From: Aquabacterium sp029268225 | GTDB taxonomy: Bacteria; Pseudomonadota; Gammaproteobacteria; Burkholderiales; Burkholderiaceae_C | Length of the DNA: 64,000 nucleotides | NCBI RefSeq assembly: GCF_037482285.1 | Contig: NZ_JBBEYB010000017.1 | Location: 1-64,000 of the forward strand | Direction of reading: 5' to 3' | In this document: one piece after another, positions 58,099 through 64,000 of the stretch | Layout: the number at the start of each line of letters is the position of its first letter | How positions within the stretch are numbered: position 1 is the stretch's first letter | Notes under the pieces: generated by a model | Seen by the model: the letters and a program-made list of their open reading frames with translations, nothing else | Database searches by the model: none | Told to the model about the DNA's origin: nothing | Position numbers and translations under genes: made by a program

Positions 58099-59721
58099 TC
58101 AACCCGCAGTGATGTGCCGCGCCGCAGCACGCGCCGTCAAGATGCAGCCGGGCAAAAACGTGCCCTCCAGCGAGCGCTTGCCATTGGCCCCGCCGCCGCC
58201 AAAGCCAGCGGCCTCTCCCACACAGTACAGACCGGACACGGGCTGGCCCTGACCATCGAGCACCCGGCTGTACAAATCGGTCTGCAGGCCACCCAGGCTC
58301 TTGCGCGTGATCAGTTGCATGTGGATGGCGATGAACGGCCCCGCCCCCTTCATCTGCAACGGCGCCGGCGCGCAGGTGCGCAGCTTGTCCGATCCCCATT
58401 GGCGCGCATGCTGCACCCGGCGCAGCTGGTCATCGTTGTGCAGCTTGCTGCCGTGGGCAAAGTTGGCATCAAAGGCGTCGGCGGTGGCCTGCAACACGGC
58501 GGGGTTCACGTCCTGCTTGCCGTACAAAGTCTGGGTCAAGGCGTTCATCTTTTGAGCCAGCCCCTGCAGCGTGTCATCGACCAGAAAGTGCGAACTCTCC
58601 TGCTGCATCTGGCGCAACAGGCGGTCGTTGCCAGTCAGCATCTCGAATACAAAGCGAATGAACTGCTTATCGCGGATGCGCGGGTTGTGCTCGGCCCCTG
58701 AGATGGCGAACTCTTTGGCGCCAATGCGCCAATTCAACAACTGCCAGGTGTACGGCTTGGGCTGAGTCGCCACGCGCTGGCACAGATCGTGGGTGTCAAA
58801 GCCCGTCACCAGCGGCTCCGGCCCGATGCGCCGCCCGGTGTGGTCCAGCCACAGCGCCGACTTGCACGGGATCAGCGACAGGCCATGCCCGTCGAAATGC
58901 GGCTGCGGGTGCGGGATGCCGGCGGCGTAGTTCCACATCTCGCCCGCGTGTGTGATCTGCCCGCCCATGGCATCGGCCACCAGGTGATGCAGCTTGCCAT
59001 CGGCAAAGGGATGCGCCCCGTTGAGCATGGTGGCAGGCCGTGGGCGATGCGCGGGCCAGTTCGCCACCGTCTCAGCATGTGAGCCATTGATGCCGCCCAT
59101 GGCCAGCACCACCACCGGCGCTTGCACGCGCACCTCGGCCCCGGTGGCTTCGTTCACCATCACCGCGCCTGACAAGGCCCCGCCGGTGCGCTCCAGATTC
59201 GTCACGCGGTGGCGGCTCAGCACCTGCAAACGCCCGCCCGGGTCAGCGCCCTTCATGGCGGCGATCATGCAGCGCGTCAGCTCGCGCGAGGTGCCCCACA
59301 CCACGTGGTAACGCGGCACGCTGTTGCCCTCACCGAAGCGCCCCCGTTCCACCCAGTTCACCGCCGGCATGAACTTCAGCCCATGCGCCCGCAGCCAGTC
59401 GTACACCTGGGCGCGCGAGTGCTGCACGTAATACTCGGCCCAGCGCCGGGGCCACACATCGGCCTCACCCAACTCGCCAAAACGCAACCAGTCCTGTAGG
59501 GCGCGCTCGGGCGTGTCGGCAATCTTCATGCGCGCCTGCAGGGGGGTGCCCACCAGGGCCATGCCGCCAAAGGCCCACAGCGCCAGCCCGCCCAGGCGCT
59601 CAGGCGTGTCGCGGTCCACCAGGGTCACATGCTGGCCTGCGCGCAGGCATTCCAGGGCCGTGACGATGCCCGCCAGGCCGCCGCCCACCACCAGCACATC
59701 CGAACGCCTCTCTACCGCCAT
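58099..59721 (-). CDS. FAD-binding dehydrogenase, KstD/flavocytochrome-like
   Basis: The 540-residue flavoprotein starts VVGGGLAGIVTALECLRAG (about 11-29) and belongs to the FAD_binding_2 group that includes 3-ketosteroid delta-1-dehydrogenase-like proteins and fumarate reductases. GGLALWAFGGMALVGTP, VVVLAMGGINGSH and GLYCVGEAAGFGGGGANG are typical. The start at 59721 has an AGGAG eight bases upstream. It is the first gene of the five-gene set, 106 bases from a divergent AraC-type regulator. Desaturation of a cyclic ketone or enone reduction are family options; the substrate is not known. Confidence 0.87.
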   Translation of the reverse strand: MAVERRSDVLVVGGGLAGIVTALECLRAGQHVTLVDRDTPERLGGLALWAFGGMALVGTPLQARMKIADTPERALQDWLRFGELGEADVWPRRWAEYYVQHSRAQVYDWLRAHGLKFMPAVNWVERGRFGEGNSVPRYHVVWGTSRELTRCMIAAMKGADPGGRLQVLSRHRVTNLERTGGALSGAVMVNEATGAEVRVQAPVVVLAMGGINGSHAETVANWPAHRPRPATMLNGAHPFADGKLHHLVADAMGGQITHAGEMWNYAAGIPHPQPHFDGHGLSLIPCKSALWLDHTGRRIGPEPLVTGFDTHDLCQRVATQPKPYTWQLLNWRIGAKEFAISGAEHNPRIRDKQFIRFVFEMLTGNDRLLRQMQQESSHFLVDDTLQGLAQKMNALTQTLYGKQDVNPAVLQATADAFDANFAHGSKLHNDDQLRRVQHARQWGSDKLRTCAPAPLQMKGAGPFIAIHMQLITRKSLGGLQTDLYSRVLDGQGQPVSGLYCVGEAAGFGGGGANGKRSLEGTFLPGCILTARAAARHITAG

Positions 59722-59779
59722 GCACCGCTCTCCTCTTGTCACACCGTGAACGCCACCTTATCGATTTATGATCCCCAAC

Positions 59780-59816
59780 AATTGACTTCACAGGACACGC
59801 AAATTGATTTTGCAGG
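59780..59816. promoter_or_regulatory. Direct-repeat operator between AraC gene and pathway genes
   Basis: AATTGACTTCACAGG (59780-59794) and AATTGATTTTGCAGG (59802-59816) match at 12 of 15 positions with a 22-base period. AraC-family activators typically bind such tandem half-sites two helical turns apart. The site lies in the 106-base divergent region, so control of both the regulator and the five-gene set is likely (inference). Confidence 0.6.
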
Positions 59817-59827
59817 CCACCGTGTCG

Positions 59828-60850
59828 ATGAGCTGGGTGCAGACCGTGCTGGGCGAAGCGCGCCGGCAGGGCCTGGACGACGCCACGGTACTGGCGGCCG
59901 CCGACATCCGGCAAGACGAGTTAACACGGGAGCGGTGGCCGATTGACCACATCACCCGGCTGTGGCGAACGGCGGCGCGGCTGTCGAACGACCCCGGCTT
60001 CGGGCTCAAGGCCGGCACACGGGTGGGCCCGGCCAGCCTCAATGTGGTGAGCTTCATCCTGCAATCCGCCGCCACCCTGCGCCAGGCACTCGGCGTGATC
60101 CAGAAGTACCAGAGCCTGATCTCCGACGGCGGCCGTTTTCAGATCCTGCCCGGTGCCGAGGCCAGCTGGCTGGTCTACCACCCGCGACAGGGCGACCTGG
60201 CGTTCAGCCCCCACCAGATCGAGGCCGTGCTGGCCGCCGTGGTCAGCGCCACCCGCTGGATCACCCACCGGCCCATCGCGCCCCGCCAGGTGTGCTTCAG
60301 CCACGAGCAGGTGGGGCCCCTGGCCGGCTACCGACGGGTGTTCGCCGCCCCCGTCTCCTTCAGCCAGGCCTACAGCGGCCTGTTGCTCGACAACACCCTG
60401 CTGGACCAGCCCCTGCCGCAGGCCCAAACCCATGCCCAGCTCGCCCAGGTGCACGAGCAGTACGCTACCGCGCAGTTGCAGCACCTGGCCCAGGGCCAAC
60501 GCCTCGACCAGACCCTCGCCAGCTGGATCAGCAGCCGCATGGGGCCGACCCCGCCCACCCGGGCCGAGGCGGCCCAGGCCCTGGGCCTGAGCGAGCGCAC
60601 CCTGGCCCGACGCCTGCACAGCCTGCACACCACCTACGCCGACCTGCTCGACGCCGCACGCCGCGACCTGGCCCTGCAGCAGCTGGGCGAACCCGACCGC
60701 AGCCTGCGCGACATCGCCCACGGGCTGGGCTTTGCCGAACTCAGCCCCTTTTACCGGGCGTTTCAGCGCTGGACCGGGACCACACCCGCACAGTGGCGGC
60801 GTCAGGCTGGCGCCCCTGTGCTGAATCCGGACACGGCCTGCGGGCATTGA
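59828..60850 (+). CDS. AraC-family transcriptional regulator (OruR/ArgR-like)
   Basis: The 340-residue regulator has an N-terminal ligand-binding domain (about 10-190) and a C-terminal AraC helix-turn-helix pair (about 245-330: LGLSERTLARRLHSL and LRDIAHGLGFAELSPFYRAF, then TTPAQWRRQ). The layout matches the OruR/PhbR-like AraC group with an Arabinose_bd-type domain, which act on operons next to them. The ATG at 59828 is preferred to the TTG at 59804 because the TTG lies inside the likely operator. It is divergent from the five-gene set and upstream of the second aldehyde dehydrogenase. Confidence 0.88.
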   Translation: MSWVQTVLGEARRQGLDDATVLAAADIRQDELTRERWPIDHITRLWRTAARLSNDPGFGLKAGTRVGPASLNVVSFILQSAATLRQALGVIQKYQSLISDGGRFQILPGAEASWLVYHPRQGDLAFSPHQIEAVLAAVVSATRWITHRPIAPRQVCFSHEQVGPLAGYRRVFAAPVSFSQAYSGLLLDNTLLDQPLPQAQTHAQLAQVHEQYATAQLQHLAQGQRLDQTLASWISSRMGPTPPTRAEAAQALGLSERTLARRLHSLHTTYADLLDAARRDLALQQLGEPDRSLRDIAHGLGFAELSPFYRAFQRWTGTTPAQWRRQAGAPVLNPDTACGH

Positions 60851-60922
60851 CCCGTTTCGCACACGGCGCAACAGGGTGTGTTAAACCTGTGTCACAAAAC
60901 CTTCCTACACACCCCTGGAGAC

Positions 60923-62347
60923 ATGACCTTGAGCACCCCTGTCACCGCCACGAACCTGGCCGCCACCGTCGCCGCCATGAAGCGCGCCCACATCCAGGAC
61001 GGCCCTGCCAGCGCCGAACTCCGCCAGGACCGCCTCAGCCGCGCCATGACGCTGCTGAGCACCCACCACCGTGAGCTGGTGGCCGCCGTCAACGCCGACT
61101 TCGGCCACCGCAGCGCCTATCAGACCCTGGCCGCCGACATCATGTCCTCCCTGGGTGCACTGCGCCACGCCCGCGAACACCTCACGCAATGGATGCAGCC
61201 CGAAGAGCAGCCCGCCCCCGCGCCCGGCATGCAGGCCCGCATCCAGTACCAGCCCCTGGGCGTGGTCGGCATCATCAGCCCCTGGAACTTCCCCATCAAC
61301 CTGGCCTTCAGCCCGCTGGCCGGGGTGCTGGCCGCCGGCAACCGCGCGCTCATCAAACCCTCCGAGCTGACCCCGCGCACCGCCGAACTGCTGGCCGAGC
61401 TCTTCGGCCGCTACTTCGACCCGATGGAGATCGGCACCGTGCTGGGCGACGCCAGCGTGGGCGCCGCCTTCAGTGGCCAGGCCTTTGACCACCTCATCTT
61501 CACCGGTGGCACCAACGTGGGGCGCCAGGTCATGCGCGCCGCGGCCGAGAACCTCGTCCCGGTCACCCTGGAGCTGGGCGGCAAGTCGCCCGTGCTGGTC
61601 GACACCGACGCCGACATCCAGACCACCGCCGAGCGCGTGCTCACAGTCAAGACCTTCAACGCCGGCCAGATTTGCATCGCGCCGGACTACGTGATGCTGC
61701 CCGCCAGCGCCCAAGACGACTTCGTCACCCACGCCCGCGCCTTCGTGTCGCGCGTGTTCCCCACGCTGCACGCCAACCCCGACTACACCGCCATCATCAG
61801 CGAGCGCCACTTCCAGCGTCTGCAAGCCCTGCTGGACGACGCCCGTGCCCAAGGCGCCACCGTGGTCGAGCTGCAACCTGCCGGCGAGCCCTTGGCCGAT
61901 GCCGCGACCCGCAAAATGGCGCCCACCCTGGTGCTGGGCGCCACCGACACCATGCGCGTGATGCAGGAAGAAATCTTCGGCCCCATCCTGCCGATCCAGA
62001 CCTACGCCCAGCCCGACGAGGCCCTGGCCTACATCAACGACCACCCCCGCCCGCTGGCCGCCTATTACTTCGGCCAGGACCCGGCACGCCAGCAACGCTT
62101 CGCCGACCTCACCACCTCGGGCGCCCTGGTGGTCAACGACGTCATGACACACGCCTCCATTGAGAGCGTGCCCTTTGGCGGCGTCGGCCCCTCGGGCACC
62201 GGCGCGTACCACGGCATTCACGGCTTCCGTCGCTTCAGCCACGCCAAGGCCGTGGTCGTGCAAAGCCCGGGTGGGGAATACAACCTGCGCCTGCGCGCCC
62301 CGTACGCCGCCGCCCAGGCCCACATCGAAAAAATGCTGGGAGGGTGA
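60923..62347 (+). CDS. Coniferyl-type aldehyde dehydrogenase (copy 2)
   Basis: The 474-residue enzyme is a paralogue of the 54966-56414 aldehyde dehydrogenase. VVGIISPWNFPINLAFSPL, VTLELGGKSPVLV, the Cys in NAGQICIAPDY and VPFGGVGPSGTGAYHG are intact. It lacks the hydrophobic C-terminal tail of copy 1. The start at 60923 has a GGAG just upstream; 60878 is an alternative. It lies 72 bases after the AraC gene and may be co-regulated. A hairpin ending in TTTT follows (62412-62436). Two copies flanking one regulator may act on different aldehydes. Confidence 0.9.
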   Translation: MTLSTPVTATNLAATVAAMKRAHIQDGPASAELRQDRLSRAMTLLSTHHRELVAAVNADFGHRSAYQTLAADIMSSLGALRHAREHLTQWMQPEEQPAPAPGMQARIQYQPLGVVGIISPWNFPINLAFSPLAGVLAAGNRALIKPSELTPRTAELLAELFGRYFDPMEIGTVLGDASVGAAFSGQAFDHLIFTGGTNVGRQVMRAAAENLVPVTLELGGKSPVLVDTDADIQTTAERVLTVKTFNAGQICIAPDYVMLPASAQDDFVTHARAFVSRVFPTLHANPDYTAIISERHFQRLQALLDDARAQGATVVELQPAGEPLADAATRKMAPTLVLGATDTMRVMQEEIFGPILPIQTYAQPDEALAYINDHPRPLAAYYFGQDPARQQRFADLTTSGALVVNDVMTHASIESVPFGGVGPSGTGAYHGIHGFRRFSHAKAVVVQSPGGEYNLRLRAPYAAAQAHIEKMLGG

Positions 62348-62411
62348 AAAGCTCACACGGCTGTCACACACGCCCGCCCAAACTGGCCCAATTTCTGCAT
62401 GATGCAAACAA

Positions 62412-62436
62412 GCGGCCTGATCCCTCAGGCGCTTTT
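62412..62436 (+). terminator. Possible terminator after aldehyde dehydrogenase
   Basis: GCCTGA/TCAGGC with a 4-base loop, extended by two GC pairs past a bulged G, is followed by four T residues. It lies 65 bases past the stop and just before the ribosome-binding site of the next gene. Confidence 0.45.
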
Positions 62437-62451
62437 CAAGGAGGATGACGC

Positions 62452-62958
62452 ATGAACACCCATTTCGGCAACATCTCTTCAGACAGCGATCAATGGGTCG
62501 CACCGGCCCGGCTGTACGTGGGCCACTGGCGCCACCCCATGCACGCGCATGGGGAGCCGGTGCTCTGCCAGGTCGTGATCGATGCCGCCGAGTCCCGCCT
62601 GGTGGCCGCGCAAGTGGCCGAGCACGGCGTGGCGCGTGAGGCCGACCGCCGCATGCTCCACACGCTGGACAAGGTGTTGCGCGCCCAGGACGTGTACGAC
62701 CAGCCCAGCGCCTGGGGCTTCACCCCCTGCACCATGCTGCCGGTCTGGGCCCGCCCCAGCTTCAGCGAAAGCCAGATCGAAGAGCTTGAACGCATCCAGG
62801 GCTACCTCATCGAGGCCTCGGACGACACCGTGGACACCGTGCTGCAGCTGCGCGATGCCTTCCTCAAGGGCATAGGCGTGACCGAGCGGCACATGTGCCG
62901 CGCCGTGCGGGAAGGCGGGCGCTACCTGCCCAAGCACGGGCGTTCAGGCGTCAACTGA
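62452..62958 (+). CDS. Hypothetical protein, 168 aa
   Basis: The product is charged, mostly helical at the C-terminus (SESQIEELERIQGYLIEASD, about 101-120), and starts MNTHFGNISSDSDQWVAPAR. An AAGGAGG nine bases before the ATG marks a well translated gene. No signal peptide, membrane helix or named family was recognised. It is followed by the aminotransferase gene after 73 bases that hold hairpins and a leader frame. Confidence 0.75.
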   Translation: MNTHFGNISSDSDQWVAPARLYVGHWRHPMHAHGEPVLCQVVIDAAESRLVAAQVAEHGVAREADRRMLHTLDKVLRAQDVYDQPSAWGFTPCTMLPVWARPSFSESQIEELERIQGYLIEASDDTVDTVLQLRDAFLKGIGVTERHMCRAVREGGRYLPKHGRSGVN

Positions 62959-62974
62959 GGCCCCCACCAGCCCA

Positions 62975-63035
62975 CTCCCTGCCCACCCGGCGGCGTGGCA
63001 GGGAGAGGTGCCCGATGGCACACTCCCTGCCATGA
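62975..63035 (+). promoter_or_regulatory. Leader mini-frame with alternative hairpins
   Basis: CTCCCTGCC at 62975-62983 can pair with GGCAGGGAG at 62997-63005; that same GGCAGGGAG can instead pair with CTCCCTGCC at 63023-63031, just before the aminotransferase ATG. GGGAGAGG at 63001-63008 is a good ribosome-binding site for an ATG at 63015 that codes for MAHSLP and then stops; the stop TGA overlaps the aminotransferase ATG (ATGA). The layout suggests translational coupling or attenuation. Confidence 0.45.
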
Positions 63036-64000
63036 AGGTCTCACAACGCGCCCAGTCGATCGCCCCGTTCCTGGCCATGGAGTTCGGCAAACACGCTGCC
63101 GAACTCGAAGCTGCCGGCCACCGTGTCATCAAGCTCAACCTCGGTGAGCCTGATTTCGGGGCACCGCCTGCGGTGCTGACCGCACTGCAAGACGCCGCCG
63201 CCCAAGCCGCCTTGCCCTACACCGGCGCCCTCGGCTTGCCCGCGCTGCGCGAAGCCATCGCCGGCTTCTACCAGTCCATGCACGGCGTCCACGTCGCGCC
63301 CGAGCGCATCGTGGTCACGGCAGGTGCCTCGGCCGCGCTGCTGCTTGTCACCGCCGCCCTCGTTGACCCCGGTGACGAGGTGCTGGTGGGCGATCCGTCC
63401 TACCCCTGCAACCGCCAGTTCCTCAGCGGCTTTGGCGCCAACGTGCGCCTGGTGCCCACCGACGCCGCCTCGCGCTTTCAGCTGGACCTGGGTGCGGTGC
63501 AACGCCACTGGTCGGCGCGCACCCAGGGCCTGATGCTGGCCACGCCGTCCAACCCCACCGGCACCTCGGTGCCCGCGTCCGAACTGGCCGCCATCTGCGA
63601 CTGGGCAAAACGCCACGATGCCTGGCGCATCATCGACGAGATCTACCTCAACCTCAGCGACGCCGACGCCCAGGGACACCCCGCACAAACCGTGCTGGCC
63701 ATCGACCCCGACGCCATTGTCATCAACAGCTTCTCGAAATACTTCGGCATGACCGGCTGGCGCCTGGGCTGGGCCGTGGTGCCCGAGGTCATGGTGCCGG
63801 TGATGGAGCGCCTGGCGCAGAACTACTTCATCTGCGCCTCCACGCCCGCGCAGCTGGCGGCCCTGGCCTGCTTCACGCCCGAATCCCTGGCCGTGTGCGA
63901 AGCCCGGCGCGCCGAATTTGCTGCCCGCCGCGCCCTGGTCCTGCAAGGTCTGGCCCACGCGGGCCTGAGCGTGCCCGTGCAGCCCGATGGCGCGTTCTAT
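63032..64000 (+). CDS. Pyridoxal-phosphate aminotransferase (3' end outside window)
   Basis: The first 323 residues of a class I/II aminotransferase are present; the gene runs off the window edge. The PLP-binding Lys236 in NSFSKYFGMTGWRLGW, the Asn in TPSNPTGT and the Asp in DEIYLNL are intact. YTGALGLPALREAI and PSYPCNRQF are typical of the aspartate/alanine-type group. The ATG at 63032 is inferred from family similarity (MKVSQRAQSI) and overlaps a leader stop. The partner amino acid cannot be told from this sequence. It lies 73 bases after the 168-residue gene. Confidence 0.85.
   Translation, partial: MKVSQRAQSIAPFLAMEFGKHAAELEAAGHRVIKLNLGEPDFGAPPAVLTALQDAAAQAALPYTGALGLPALREAIAGFYQSMHGVHVAPERIVVTAGASAALLLVTAALVDPGDEVLVGDPSYPCNRQFLSGFGANVRLVPTDAASRFQLDLGAVQRHWSARTQGLMLATPSNPTGTSVPASELAAICDWAKRHDAWRIIDEIYLNLSDADAQGHPAQTVLAIDPDAIVINSFSKYFGMTGWRLGWAVVPEVMVPVMERLAQNYFICASTPAQLAALACFTPESLAVCEARRAEFAARRALVLQGLAHAGLSVPVQPDGAFY

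Noticed and set aside
59804..59827. TTG start codon of the AraC gene at 59804
   Set aside because: It lies inside the likely regulator-binding repeat; the ATG at 59828 is more plausible.

Overview
The window is a GC-rich chromosomal segment of a betaproteobacterium, most likely order Burkholderiales (Comamonadaceae or a relative such as Aquabacterium or Leptothrix). The evidence is an FlhD/FlhC flagellar master regulator, an oppositely oriented rpe/apaG pair, a Gcr-type 'site-specific recombinase', AhpC/AhpF, a B12-dependent NrdJ and long GC-rich genes. The genus is inference. No rRNA, tRNA or CRISPR array was seen.

Left end (1-5.3 kb) is an accessory patch. A complete IS21-family element (1-2638) starts exactly at base 1 and its right end lies in a hipA-like kinase frame, leaving only the hipA 3' part. 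After it come a small unknown gene, a decayed copy of the rpe 3' end, and a secreted lipase gene that has its own terminator and a perfect 22-bp palindrome upstream. The intact rpe follows, so rpe 3' sequence flanks the lipase on both sides.

Core region (5.3-22.8 kb): rpe, apaG, Gcr recombinase, mltA (its start overlaps a divergent small membrane protein), two HSL-type esterases, an HDOD protein, priA, a 0.9-kb non-coding stretch rich in DnaA-box-like sites, a PHB-depolymerase-like esterase, a SET-domain protein, a methyltransferase, a ProQ/FinO RNA chaperone and the U32 enzyme TrhP.

Signalling, motility and stress region (22.8-34.5 kb): two divergent PAS/GGDEF/EAL c-di-GMP proteins (one with a C-terminal zinc-binding CZB-like domain), an MBL hydrolase, a MotA/MotB-like stator pair, ahpF and ahpC behind a good OxyR-type site, and flhDC. 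The ahpC-flhD intergenic region carries a duplicated motif module.

Transport and metabolism (34.5-52.3 kb): an overlapping ABC ATPase/permease/AttH-like set followed by a flavin reductase and a small membrane protein, a triple-domain QueD-like protein, an AcuI/YhdH-type reductase, an MpaB-type oxygenase, nrdJ, an MFS transporter with a 12-base G tract in its coding sequence, and a phytase-like lipoprotein.

Right end (52.3-64 kb) is the best candidate for an undescribed system. Five same-strand genes (FAD dehydrogenase, GMC alcohol oxidoreductase, coniferyl-type aldehyde dehydrogenase, bile-acid:sodium-type symporter, ThDP enzyme) are divergent from an AraC-family regulator, with two 22-bp-phased direct repeats between them. 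A second coniferyl-type aldehyde dehydrogenase follows, then an unknown gene and an aminotransferase (cut by the window edge) that has a 6-codon leader frame and mutually exclusive hairpins before it. Uptake, alcohol to aldehyde to acid oxidation and a C-C bond step are all represented; the substrate cannot be read from sequence.
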